Below are positions 24,440-35,700 of a stretch of DNA of 64,000 nt, one piece after another. Position 1 is the stretch's first letter. Every line of letters starts with the position of its first letter. The notes beneath the pieces are model-generated. The model was not told the DNA's origin. It saw nothing but the letters and a program-made list of their open reading frames with translations, and did no database searches. Both the position numbers and the translations under genes were made by a program. This stretch comes from Taenia hydatigena (lineage: Eukaryota; Platyhelminthes; Cestoda; Cyclophyllidea; Taeniidae): NCBI GenBank assembly GCA_036345935.2, contig JADWOT020000007.1, positions 10,700,779-10,764,778 of the forward strand. Direction: 5' to 3'.

Positions 24440-25730
24440 AATATCTCGTTTTTCTACCACTTTAGATGACTTTAAGTGGTTTTAAGGTAGAGCTGAAATA
24501 AAGGGCTATTAGGAAATGAAACGCGCAGGCAAGCCTTGGGTCTAAACAAGTAGCGCCTGGTAGGAGAAGGGTGTGGGACGAGCTTAGCCAAGACCACTGG
24601 TCAAGCAGACCAACGCATAACAACTTCAGCCCACGCAAACCAGCAACCAAGAGATGAATCCCCTTAATTTATGACGTAGTTATTTTAAAAAAGGTGTTTT
24701 ACTCGTTCTAGATTACATCATAGGACTTACGAGACCCAAAACAAAGCATTGTTTTACCTTCCTTAGGCCAATCAATGACAAAACACAAAACTATGGGCAA
24801 AACGTCTAAAAGGAAGGTTTATTTCCACGTCATTTAAGTCCAACAGGAGCCAACTCTTCATATCAGCCTCTCTACCACGCAATCTGATAGCAACTTTGAC
24901 AGCTTTCGATGAGGACTTTCTTCAAGCTGCTTCGCATGGTTCTTCATCAGGTCATTCCCTCAAAGCTCCTTACTGCAGGAACAAAAGACAAAGGAAAGCT
25001 AGTTGGCTGTAGTCTTGGTTATACTCTCAACGCGCTCATCGCATACGATTTTGGTGGTAGCCATCTGCAGTGACTAAAGCGTCAGGTAACCGAAATTTAA
25101 TCAAGCCTGGAAGGGAGTGTTAATCTACATGAAAATAAAATCAAGTCACATTTTTTCTAGGACCTTTCTAAGCAAAGTTTCGGCTGATAGTCTGGCAAGT
25201 TAAGCTAAACTGCGGTTGCTCCCGAGTACTTTGGTCGTCCACTGGGAGGAGGCATCACTTCAAATGTCCACTTCCTTTGAAAAGCTGATTATAGCAGAGT
25301 CCGGAGTGATTAGCTTGGGTAATCTCATTGAGAGAAAGTGGTAGACACTCTCACCTTTTCCTGTTTGCCCACGGATGCTAAAGCGACAATGGTAAAGCGA
25401 CGACAATGATCACCTTAAAATCTCTGTTAATATTGGCATTCGCCACCCAAAGTGGTTACAGCTTCAAAAGGGATGCAAAGCACTGTGCTTCTCTTTTTTC
25501 TTTTCCTTGAAGGTATCTCCAACAGCGGTTGAAAGCACCTGCCAGCAGTCACACTAACGCTTATTTGACAGAGTTATGCAGGAATAAAGGGACTGCGTTT
25601 TAGTTGAAGCGATAACGAAGTATATATTTGCTGAGGCACTTCTACCTATTTCATTAGGGTCTGCAGTCTAGACCGGATTAGCATCCACCACTATTTCAAA
25701 GGTTTCGGGTCGAAGAAACCCATCAATCAC
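24440..25730. other. No supported gene
   Basis: One 62-codon minus frame (24,462-24,650) has no splice or domain support. Nothing else is recognisable. Confidence 0.45.
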
Positions 25731-25731
25731 A

Positions 25732-25947
25732 ATGGACTTTATTCTTCCGACTATGGAGGCAGGATCGATCTGCTCAAATGCCGCAGGAAGTTGTGATTGC
25801 ATCTGGAAGGGCGTATCACAATCCAGTCAAACGCCTTCATCCATTCCCCACCCCAGTGTGTCGGAAGACAGCTCCAACTTCTTTTGCCGTGAATTCATGT
25901 CACAGGGGTATCATACTATTTGTACCCTCGCATATGCTACGAATTGA
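25732..25947 (+). CDS. Small Ser/Cys-rich open frame
   Basis: A 71-codon ATG-to-TGA frame with five or more Cys and a Ser/Pro-rich middle. Composition is protein-like, but there is no signal peptide, domain or nearby poly(A) signal. It could be a short gene or a terminal exon. Confidence 0.25.
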   Translation: MDFILPTMEAGSICSNAAGSCDCIWKGVSQSSQTPSSIPHPSVSEDSSNFFCREFMSQGYHTICTLAYATN

Positions 25948-25949
25948 TT

Positions 25950-27040
25950 AAGGAGTGATTCGGGCTAATCGTGGATCGATCTATGATTAATCTTGGTATT
26001 TGATATAGCCCGTATGACATGAATGCAAACGGGTTTAATCAGGACTCACAGAGGATGCAGAGTCAATTAGACACATTAGCAGCACCATAAGGCAAAATGC
26101 AAAATTTGTGCAATTAAAGCAGTGTGAGGGGATGTCAAGCCTTCAGATGACGAATGAAACCCTTTTGAAATTATAGTAAATATCAGCGTCAACAGTTGAT
26201 GATGGATGCATGAAACATTAAGCATCATAGCAACAGAGCCTTATTGGAACGATAGAAAATTCAATTTGTTCGCTTTAAAATTAAGCGAGTATATCTCATC
26301 GTACATTATTCGCATTTAAATAGTCCCTTTACAAAATACTGCATTAACTTCTTTCTAGTGCGAGCGATCAGGCGGTTATATGGCAGAGTAGAAATTGTCT
26401 GCCTTTACTTATTTATGCGGTTTAAGAATAACCGGCATACTGGGTTCTTTCTAACATGTTTGCTTCCTCGTTTTAGTGCTAAACACAGAGGAACCTGACA
26501 TCTATTTGCTGTTAGCTGGGATACTCTGAGCTCTCACATAGGCTACTGCAATTTGTTCAGTAATCACTGCTTCCTGCCTGGCTTTCGTTTACCTAAAACT
26601 GGCAGACTGACTTGGAAGAGACAATCATTATTACTTTATTAACGAAAAAGAGTTATGCTGAAAAGTCTTCCGTAATCTTGCTAATTGCATTAAAATGTTT
26701 AGCGATTGTGTCTGTGCGGAGCCTTCGACCAGACCATTGGAGATCAGTAGGTTGCAACATCAGGATCAGTTTTCAACCCATCGCTAATACCTATTCATCA
26801 GTGAACTAGGTGTTATTTTTGCAAAACTGAGCAGTATGTAAATCTCTGCCTTTGTTTTCCTTGACTGTACTAAAATCCATTGCTTTGCACTTTTATAGAA
26901 ACACGAATTATAATTTTCTTCTTAAATCAAATTCGCGGTACCGTTTGACTGGCTGTGCTCGACCAGTATACAAGATATGTGGTCATTTCAAATCACTCAC
27001 TGAGCGGCCCAGAAGTTGCCCGGTCTACTAGACTTATGCC
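25950..27040. other. No supported gene
   Basis: AT-rich. A 65-codon frame at 26,612-26,809 begins only at TTG and has no splice support. Confidence 0.4.
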
Positions 27041-27507
27041 ATGGCAACCAGAGTGAGTCGTTTACGATCTCCCTTTTAGCCTCGTTCTACATTGCAGTGC
27101 ATCACATAGGGCATTTATTTCTTTTAGGAACGAGTGCCAAGCATTTTTGATCTTCCCTTTGAAGTACTAATAGGAATTTGCGAGTTGATGAGGCTGATCG
27201 CCTCAACTTTTGCACAGCTATTCCAGAATGGAGCTCTATATTTTCTGCAGGGATTGGTCATCAAGTTCTTTTTAAACACATCGGTCATTTCATATGGTTC
27301 GATAAGCAACTCTGTGATGCATTATGGCCAGAGAACTTGGCTGCTGCCTACCTAACTGTTCTTCGAGCTAACCTGTATTACAATGAACAAAATCGTCTCT
27401 GGTTTCGTCGCTCCTTCGCCTGTGTTTCCATACGTGCATTGGTTCGTCTTTCATGCCTCGTCATCTCTCTAACGGCGAGCGTAAAGCCGTTGAAAATGGG
27501 AGACTAA
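27041..27507 (+). pseudogene. F-box-like gene interrupted by a frameshift
   Basis: Exon 1 is ATGGCAACCAGA (27,041-27,052) in good start context. A 75-base intron (27,053-27,127, GTGAGT...TTTTAG) follows. Exon 2 reads FDLPFEVLIGI, the first half of an F-box (L-P-x-E-V-L-x-x-I). At about 27,181-27,184 the frame must shift to continue as VDEADRLNFCTAIPEW, the second half ending in the typical aromatic W, and then about 50 further residues to near 27,411. Compared with the usual F-box spacing about four bases are missing, so the domain cannot be read in one frame. F-box proteins link substrates to SCF ubiquitin ligases. Either a pseudogene or an assembly indel. AATAAA follows at 27,606. Confidence 0.55.
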
Positions 27508-27605
27508 AACGGTCTTGAGCCTTATGTGCATGAAGCGGAGAGAAGCAGTGATGTGCCTGTGCCGTTGCGAAACTAATATCGGAAGACCGTCTTAGACCTA
27601 CCTAT

Positions 27606-27611
27606 AATAAA
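27606..27611 (+). terminator. Poly(A) signal AATAAA
   Basis: Lies 99 bases after the stop of the F-box-like frame on the same strand. Confidence 0.35.
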
Positions 27612-27778
27612 AGGCGAAATTTGACTAAGTTCTTGGTCAAAACCTCATTTCTATCGTCTTGCATCGGGTCACAATTTCCTGGAACATCGCCATATGCTGA
27701 CGATCTACTCGCGGCAGACGTAACAAAGATCAGGAGAGCCAACTGTGTTCTCTAGTTTGTGGATTACAAAAAGTGTAG

Positions 27779-27934
27779 AGACAAGCAGATTATTTGGATT
27801 ACACTGAAGACGATTGCAAGGAGCATGCTGATGAACCAAACACTGATTGTGGTAGTTGCAGTGAATGCAAAAGAGGGCAAGATAGGTGCAGTGAAACACG
27901 TCGAGGAGTTTTATCGCGACCTTGGCAGCTCTAG
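27779..27934 (+). CDS. Cys-rich candidate exon
   Basis: After a GTGTAG acceptor the frame runs 51 codons to TAG. It is acidic then Cys-rich (DDCKEHADEPNTDCGSCSEC, then KRGQDRC), which suggests a small disulfide-bonded or metal-binding segment. It lies beyond the AATAAA of the F-box-like gene, so it may be a separate gene or an alternative last exon. Confidence 0.25.
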   Translation, partial: RQADYLDYTEDDCKEHADEPNTDCGSCSECKRGQDRCSETRRGVLSRPWQL

Positions 27935-28081
27935 AGACTCCCCATTGGCAGTCATTTCCACTAATTGGCGACTGTGATGCCTGTATGAGGGCAAATTTGG
28001 CTACCTAAATTTGGTGGAGATATTTGAATGGGCCTGCCTTGTAGCCAATTGGAAAAGAAACGAGTATTATCAAGGTGGTGG

Positions 28082-28333
28082 TCATGGATAGACCAAAGGC
28101 CTTAGCATGTCCTGATTGCGGTATGATTGAATTTCGCCTACGTCTGGCTTTATTTCCCTTTCGTCAAATAATCCATACATTTTAAGCCATTCCTTACTGC
28201 CACTGCTTTCAAAGTATTGTACTTGATGGTGCGAACAAAATAAAGAGCCGAACGTTGCAGCGACTCTGAACGCTTGTTCCTCTTTTTTGCTCAACTGTTT
28301 GCAGAGTGGAGCACAAAAGTGTAATCCAAGCAT
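28082..28333 (-). CDS. Candidate terminal exon or short gene
   Basis: An 83-codon minus frame from ATG to TGA, with globular composition (KKEEQAFRVAATFGSLFC and GSKEWLKMYGLFDEREIKP). An acceptor-like CTGCAAACAG inside it could make the exon begin at Leu-Ser-Lys-Lys. Family not recognised. No poly(A) signal close by. Confidence 0.35.
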   Translation of the reverse strand: MLGLHFCAPLCKQLSKKEEQAFRVAATFGSLFCSHHQVQYFESSGSKEWLKMYGLFDEREIKPDVGEIQSYRNQDMLRPLVYP

Positions 28334-28867
28334 TTCTATAATTTATAAAGCGTATATGGGGATAGGTTTTCTGAGGAGCGATTTTAATTTGGTCTTATTC
28401 TTTAACGAGCGGGCATCACAAATGAAGCCATGAGTGGTGATTTCCTGTGCAATATTGCCATCGTGTATGATTTTGCAGAACAGTTACACCAAACAGGATG
28501 TGCAGCGCATCGCTAGCAATGTTGCTCTTGTACCATTAATGCAACTGGCAAACCATGCCTATTTGGTATTAACATAAACTTTAGGATTAATTTTTAGCAG
28601 TTTAAATCAGACTATTCAAAAATTATTGCCCAATTCTGAAAATAAATCACCTTTTACATTTTAGGTAAAAAGGCAGCACGCTAACAGCTGATTAGGATTA
28701 TCATGTACAAGAGGTCATCATCTTTGTCGAGGTACCCATCGGAGCAGGAAACTTGAAGTGATAGTCAATAAAAATATTTTGCGCTTTATAATGAAGCATT
28801 GGACACGATTTCAGATACGACTTAAATATTCCAGGTTCGCTCTCACTGTTGCCTCTTCCCGTATCTG

Positions 28868-29165
28868 TCAGTGAGCCACTTTAATTTTACTTCTAAAAAG
28901 GGGTGAATAAAAAAATCCACTTTTTCCATTATCATAAATCATGCAAGCAAGCGTGATAATGTAGTGTCTTACGGGATAGACAATCACAACGGCCACAAAG
29001 GGAAGTAGTTTTTTCCTTATATTTCTTATTTTCCTGATCAAAGAAAGCTGACCGGATTTGTAATGCGAACGCGGTATGCTGATAAGTAAATTTGCTAGTG
29101 CGTGCTGAGAATGTGAAATAGAGTTCATTGCTTCTATCCCAATATTTAGGAACTCTATTCTTCAT
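28868..29165 (-). CDS. Overlapping minus-strand frames, possibly one exon pair
   Basis: Two overlapping frames (77 and 86 codons) cover this stretch. The first reads protein-like (NRVPKYWDRSNELYFTFSAR). The second gives a hydrophobic segment (LLPFVAVVIVYPVRHYIITL). They could be joined by splicing or a frameshift, but I cannot place the joint. Confidence 0.18.
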
Positions 29166-29344
29166 TCCGACCGCACTTTATACGGGCCGCGGCAATGAGA
29201 AAACTAAAAATCAGGGGAAGGGAGTATGTGGGTGGGCTCGCATTCTTAACTCGATGGCATCAGAGCGAACGGTTTGGGACGAGGAAACTGAAGCGAGGTT
29301 GGGGCGACAAGCCCATGGAAAAGGGAATCCCCTTCAGGATTGAG

Positions 29345-30970
29345 ATTAGTTCGATAAAAATAAAGTAATTGTTACTGGAATGAAAGGTGAAGATCGTGTA
29401 AATGCCGTCAATTCATCCAATTGCACGAGATCGTTACCACTGTCCTTAAAGACAAACCCCCAAACGCAGAATCATTTCCTCTGGATGTCTAATCCATGCG
29501 TATTTGCTTAATTCGGCTTACAATGAAGTCGAGTGAACGCACTCGAAATACAAGCAAGTAATCAAAAATGAGCAAGACGACTGACCGACGTCGACAAATT
29601 TAAGTTACCTTCATAAACAAGAGAAGTATTTGCCTAAAATTTTGGCGGTTTGCCCAAAACTAAAATGCAAACTCCATTCAACAAAAAGCAAAAAACATTT
29701 GTAACATGCAGAACAAATTGATCACTGACGAAGTGAAAAAAGGAAAGAAACGAAATTGGCCAAGGAATAAATAATAGAAAATTTGCACTCAACTCAAACT
29801 TTCCTAAAAGTAAATGGAGGATATTTACGCCGATGTTTGTGGGCAATGACTACTGCACTACTTGCAATTTTTCAGCAATAATCTGCTATTTGATTTGCTA
29901 CGTTTTTCCATTACGCTGAATGATCTTTCCATCATTTGATTTCCCCGGAATATTTGTTGAACCAGAAGCCTATGAAGGGGTAGGACAATTGGTTAGGTAG
30001 ATGAATTTGGCCGCTGCTACTGTCGTGCTCTTAAGCGATCGAAAAAACGACCTTCATAAAGCGAACCCTTAATAATGATGCATGCTGAGAACAATTGTCT
30101 AACATACTTACCCTACTAAATTTTGCAAGCTTTTGTACCTTCCCCTTGCTTGAAAAAGTGAAATCGAAGCGCATAGTTGAAAAGCAGTGCTCCGCGCGTT
30201 TCAAAGAAGGTGTACAGCAAATAAATTTTGTGATGCAATGCTGGTGCTATTTGATTGGAGCTCCGTAGCTGTTGCATGGCGAAATCGGCAGGTAAGGTGA
30301 ATAACGTGCTTAAGTTGGAACCTCACAGTGTCTAAAAGGGAAGGGGAAATGAAAAAGTGTGATGCAATACCGTTGCATAGCTGGCAAAAACGACACTGCT
30401 ATGCACATTTACAACCGTGGAGGGCCAGAAATATGTCACATCTGCAGCAGTACGACCGCCAATTCGCTTGTATGGATGAAAGAATTTGTAATAAATGAGG
30501 AGGGCGTCACCCTAATGATTACGGGCGAGGCAAAGTGAGCAATTGTCACTGGTTTGTGTAATGAAAGGTGTTGGCTCTCATCATGCCTAATTCAGCTTAT
30601 TCACGGGCTCTTATAGGCGATTTTAGCGGCAGTAGAAGCAGTAGTCGGAATCATTCAACAACCAACCTATCAGACCCCATCGAGATACCCCAATCCGACC
30701 ACTACTTCCTGGTAAATGCGAATCGCAACCCTTAATGAATAAGGCAGCAAGCATTATATGTCTTTACGATACTCTTGGTCTACATCATTAACCTTCTGTC
30801 AGTCGTTCGCGCAGATGAGTAGGCGCTTCCACCCCACTGGGAAGATGGAATTACACATGAAAGAAACATCAAGGCGCCGGCAATAATAAAACAACGAATC
30901 GGTAGTTATGAGGTAACACTACTACCATCGAATGTTCTTCATTTTTTGTCACCAAATACAACATATCTTT
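29345..30970. other. No supported gene
   Basis: Only one 70-codon hydrophobic minus frame (29,634-29,846) without splice support. Confidence 0.45.
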
Positions 30971-31174
30971 TTATAGAGAGTTGCTGACGTCCCAAAGGGA
31001 CAGCGCTATGCATAGGTCAAAGTGGCAAATGGCAGTTAGCAAAATATTGTAAATTACAACTAGCATGCCTCTAAAAGCAATGCCACGAAATTCTTGAGAA
31101 AGAGTGATCATGCGCATCATGTGTCCACACGGGAGAAACTGGTGTCCGATAGTTATAGTTGGCTGCTTAATCAA
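30971..31174 (-). CDS. Candidate terminal exon with a membrane segment
   Basis: After a TTTTGATTAAG acceptor the minus frame runs in phase 0 to TAA. It contains FLPCGHMMRMITLSQEF and then a hydrophobic run (MLVVIYNILLTAICHF). It would fit a membrane protein C-terminus. Unknown family, no clear poly(A) signal. Confidence 0.28.
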   Translation of the reverse strand: MIKQPTITIGHQFLPCGHMMRMITLSQEFRGIAFRGMLVVIYNILLTAICHFDLCIALSLWDVSNSL

Positions 31175-31309
31175 AATAACTGGGATAGAGCCTTTGAATT
31201 CACAGGACCTTAATACGCTTGCTTCCCTTTTCTTTAATCAGTGGATGGTCTAAAGTGATCAAGGTCCCAATTTCAAAAGTCGACTTTTGCAAAATTGCGC
31301 AATTCTTCT

Positions 31310-32040
31310 CAGACCTGCACACCGGCATGACAACGGGCGAATTGGCTCTGATCGGCCTTCTAAACGCTTCCAATAAGGTTGCGCGATTTGAAGATTGAAT
31401 TTAAGCGTACGGCATAATCTCCTCGCATACAGAGCTACGGTTCATAAATCAACCAAGTTTCCACCATTCAAGATGCTCACAGGCCCTTAAACTCAAGATA
31501 CCCTTCGATACCTTGCTAATATTCGCAGACGTCGCAACCGTTACCACCCTAAAGTAATAATGAGGAAAGTTTTAGGCATCGCAGAGTGGCACTTTGTGTC
31601 TCACACCATCCAGAAGAAATATTAAGACTGACTGCGTAGGACCAACGTCTACCGAGATAGCAACCTCGTACAAATGCACATACCATACCGTAAATTTCAC
31701 CCCCATGAAGCGAAGACGCGCTTTGAGCAGTGGAAATTCTCTAACCTACGAAACACCTTGTTTACGATGCACAACTCCATACCCAGCCAATAACCATTCA
31801 CCGTCACAAAATGCGACCCTGCAATGGTACACCGCCAGTTGGATACGAAGGCAAAATGTTTGCACTAGCGAAAGATAGGAAACCACCTGATGACAAAGTC
31901 AAAGGCAGCTCATAAGGACAGCACTAAACACGGCGCTTGAACAGATGAGAAGGATATGTAATCCTCATGCTGTTACACATGCACCATCAGGTATAACATT
32001 GGACGAGCAAATGGAGCCTTGTATGAGGCGAGTGGTCAGA
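31310..32040 (+). repeat. Diverged copy of part of arm repeat R1
   Basis: Matches the right arm from about 17,280: shared words in order include CTTCTAAACGCTTCC / GCTGCTAAACACATTC, ATTTAAGC, ATAATCTCCTC / GTGATCTCCTC, GCATACAG and GGTTCATA. Weaker similarity continues through the TATAACATTGG word at 31,992 (arm 17,728). Same orientation as the right arm. Internal indels make the limits approximate. Confidence 0.65.
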
Positions 32041-32561
32041 GGGTCCGGAAGCAGGGATGGTTTTAGCATCCCAATCTCCAATTCTGCACCAGTTTTCATT
32101 GACTGCAATTAATTAGCCTGTTTAGTGAGGGGGATCAGTAGTCTTCATATTCATCTACCTTATGTAAGAAAGGCTTAATGATGCATTTCTTGTGCACCTG
32201 TTGTTATGTAGATGTAGGAAAATATATTATTTTGATAAGTGTAGTAATTTTCTCATTTACTTTTCTCCTTTTCCACCGCCAAATACAAATTCTCTCTCTT
32301 AGTATTTCGTGTTCTACCATCCCTAGGGAAGTGTTGGAGCAATGCACCGGTGGTAGCGGAAAGCGAACCTAATCTTGAAGATATTCCATTATGATTTCTA
32401 CTGTTAAAGTGGAAGGGGTGTATTTTGCTATTAATAAGAGAACCGCTGACTACCCTTATGAATGTGGCTGAAAACGATACCGTCCTCCCTTGGCAGCTTC
32501 TCTACATCCGAATTCCCTTAAAGATTCATTAACACCCGAATTGGCACAGTCCTGAACCTCC

Positions 32562-32789
32562 TTAAAAATTCGCTGTGGGGCTTTCTAACCACGCCCGCAT
32601 AGAGACGTTAAAATTGTAAAAGTGCGCAAGACACTGTCTATGGAAATGTGTTCGTTTGCATACTCCGTTTTGAGAACCTGATTTTAGGCATAGGTCACTG
32701 CGTCTGGCTGTAGGCATGCGTAATGGTGAGCATATTTCCTCATTTCTGAGTCCATTTCCCATATTGAACGAATTTCCAAATCTAATCAA
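32562..32789 (-). CDS. Basic Cys-containing candidate exon
   Basis: A 75-codon minus frame with protein-like composition (ARRSDLCLKSGSQNGVCKR, HFHRQCLAHFYNFNVSMR). A possible GTATGC donor lies inside it. No family recognised. It lies on the same strand as the terminal exon at 33,382. Confidence 0.25.
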   Translation of the reverse strand: MIRFGNSFNMGNGLRNEEICSPLRMPTARRSDLCLKSGSQNGVCKRTHFHRQCLAHFYNFNVSMRAWLESPTANF

Positions 32790-33347
32790 ATTACCATGGT
32801 GGATAAGTGAAAAAGTGGTAAATTATCCCTATGGCTGCACGAAATTTAGATGAGTGGCTCGCTTCTCACGTGGGTGCATTTATTTTAATTTTGGGCACGC
32901 TGTGATTACTGGAACGCGAGGTAGATTAAGTCTCGGTCTCGGTTACTAGCCAAGCAAACCAGTCTGTAGGGTAGACCAGAGGTTCCAATCGCTTTCCGTC
33001 AGCCAAATGCAGAATTTATTTTAAAGAATCCTGTCTTATTATATCTTGAAGAAAGATTCGGGACACTGCATTGATAAGCAGGAGCATACTTTTCTAGTTC
33101 TCTTTTTAGAATTGCATTATCTTTAAGCGCACATACAACTTCGTCCTCATATTTTTTATTCTTGTGAAAGAAAATATGTAATTACACTTCAAAATTGCTC
33201 CTATGATCTCATGTATGTCGACTGCATACCTATGTGTAGCTTTTGATTAAAAATATGCTAGGTGCGAATACCTAGATGCTTGTGTGTATTTGTTTTTCCC
33301 ACAACGATTTTTAGCGAAATGATGTAACCTTCCAATAGGTTAGTTAA

Positions 33348-33353
33348 TTTATT
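33348..33353 (-). terminator. Poly(A) signal AATAAA on the minus strand
   Basis: Reads TTTATT on plus. It sits directly downstream of the stop at 33,382. Confidence 0.45.
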
Positions 33354-33381
33354 TTCTTCAATGTAATCTTTGGGATGTGTC

Positions 33382-33596
33382 CTATCTGTACGTGTAGAGC
33401 ATTCCTAACTGGCCCCAATGGATGTTCCATTTGTTCAAAAAGTAGGGAGAATCTGCCAAAATATTTGCATTTTTTAAAGCAAGTGATGATTCAGACTTGG
33501 AGATAGATTCGAATGCACTAAACAAGCTTCGATGAGAACAGAAAGGAACGGGATTTGAAACGGAAATTTCCTGTTGCACCGCACCTTGTTCAGGTG
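33382..33596 (-). CDS. Terminal exon with a close poly(A) signal
   Basis: The minus frame can be entered from about 33,596 (after TGCACCTGAACAAG) and runs to TAG. It is Ser-rich (ESISKSESSLALKNANIL) with an aromatic end (YFLNKWNIHWGQLGMLYTYR). AATAAA lies 29 bases beyond the stop (33,353-33,348 on minus). Family unknown. The stop and poly(A) spacing are the best evidence that it is real. Confidence 0.42.
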
Positions 33597-34083
33597 CAAA
33601 CAGATTTCATTTTTTAAGCGTCTTTAATATTTTTGGCACACAACATTCTTAAAATGCATTTTTTAAGGGAAAGATTCGCCATTGTCCTTCGTCCTTATGT
33701 CTTCCCATAAGCACATTCTGTCAGTTATATCATACAAGTTATTCTACCATCCATCTAGGTAGAACATATTGCGTTTATGGAATGTAGCGCGGATACAGTT
33801 GTAGAGCGTGAGCTCGCTCCTTTCCATCGGCGGACTGAATTGCCTCATCTGCAGCATCAGCAAGCGTAATTTGAACAAGCACAAGGCGAGGTGGTAGAGA
33901 TTCTGCTAGGAGCAGGATGTCGATATGCAGTCCGCCTCATCCTTAAACTATGTGTTAGTCTACTGGTTTAGTTGGTAAGTTTATCGCAGTATCTAATCAT
34001 GATTAAGATTGTCTTTACTTTTCATTCCGCTTCCAAAGGCACGGAGATGTTTTCGGCTTGGAATCCCGTGGCTGAGACGATAG

Positions 34084-35700
34084 GTGAGCTGCATGCTCTC
34101 CTCGGCGAAATGCTTGGAAGTCGGCCAAATGCGGTGCGATGCGGTAATTTCCATGCCCATGACGTCGTTGGCAGAAAGCGCCAATCAGTTGTGCGAGTTA
34201 AGAGCGCATGCCTCTTCGTCATTAAATGTAGTCTTTCGTACCTGCGGAAGGTACTGCCAATTGGATGAAAATCACATTTGGGTTACCTACGGCTAACTGT
34301 ACCTTCGTTAGGGTCGCCTTCTGCCTTTTGCATTAAGATTCGTTCACTTACTTACTTTCCACTTACCTGTTTATGCTGCTATTTGGTTAGTAGGGAGCTG
34401 AATGAGTAGGCAGGCAAAGGAGGAAGAGCTATTCCTTTTCCCTCTATGGAGTCGCCAGTCTAGTATTTTGATCTTCTCTTTTCCGGTCTACCTAATTGTT
34501 TCCTGCTCCATCTGTCAAAATTACTACCTCCTTACCTCTTTCCTTTACGGCTTCACTGCAACAGCAGCATAAGATAATGCGTTGGATCGTTTGCTCCGCC
34601 TTGCTTAATGTGTGTGAGTTGGTCGAGATCTCTACACCATCAACAGAACCATCCAATTCTCGGAGAGGCTAAAACTGGCATCTTTTTTCCATATTCTCTT
34701 CGTGGTGAGTATTCTCGATCAGTGCTGCTTCATTTCCATTTCCTCATCTCTGCTGAGAGCGCTTAAGTAGGAGGTTGTCTCGACTCTGTTTGGCCTATCA
34801 ACCGGGCACGAATGAGCGAGAAGTTCGCTAAATATGTCTTCATCTTCGTAACCAGTGAGCAAAGGGACTAGGGTCGATGGGCATGGAACTGGTGGCCAGA
34901 AGTCGGAGGCTGTTTGGGTACTATTCTGTGTGCTGGAAACTTCGGTCACGGCTCAATGTGGCAATTACTTGACCTGAATCTTCGAATGAGTAGCAGTGCA
35001 CCTAGAGTACATCTCTGCTTGATCCGAACCACTTAAGCGGAAAGAGTACAAACTGGAATTCTGGAAAATTGAATAAGGATCACTGTATGGGGTTGCAGGC
35101 ACCCTAAGAACAAACTTCCCACTGCATTTATTGCACGGTAGCCGACGGTACGGCATGAGATAAGGGAATGCGCCGTCTGAATGCGGGTCGATGAATTGCG
35201 CGAGAATGGATGCACCATTTTGAGGCTGCTTCAATATTGCATAATGGTAGTGAGGGATTATATCGTCGCTGATGCGCTTGCAACGGTAGACTAACGTGAG
35301 AGTGACAATTTTAGGTCATTTTTAATGTGACCAGCGAAAGACCTAGTTTACATCCGCGGCAGATGTGGAGGGAGCTGCCATGGACGTGCGAGTGGATACT
35401 GCACACTTCTTGCCATTTTTATCAAAAGGCGGTGGGCAGTAAGCTCTAACGACTGCCAATTAGGCCATGGGCTTCTTCCACTTACAATAGTGATGCCGTG
35501 GTTACTGACTGACTGCTCACCTAAGTCGTGGGTAAAAGTGGCACTTTTCATGCTGTCAACGCATCGTTCACTCCACCCACTTGAGGTGTGCACCACGTCG
35601 CCATTACAAGACCAGTCCCGGGTTGGATGGGAGTATCTTGGCTGATGGAATTGTTTGCGATGAACCGATCCATTGGTGAAGGCCAAACAGTTAGTGCCAA
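34084..35700 (+). repeat. Interspersed repeat R2, copy A, main part
   Basis: 34,206-34,330 matches 50,563-50,690. 35,165-35,700 matches 53,345-53,885. 34,800-35,690 matches 52,075-51,262 in reverse. Frames on minus (34,719-34,949, 34,965-35,234, 35,348-35,686) look protein-like, but the other copies carry stops and shifts in the same frames, so any coding function is decayed. No transposase or reverse-transcriptase motif was recognised. Confidence 0.75.

Noticed and set aside
34965..35234. Zona-pellucida or Ig-like protein on the minus strand
   Set aside because: A few residues are suggestive, but the expected Cys pattern is absent and the same frame is broken in the other R2 copies.
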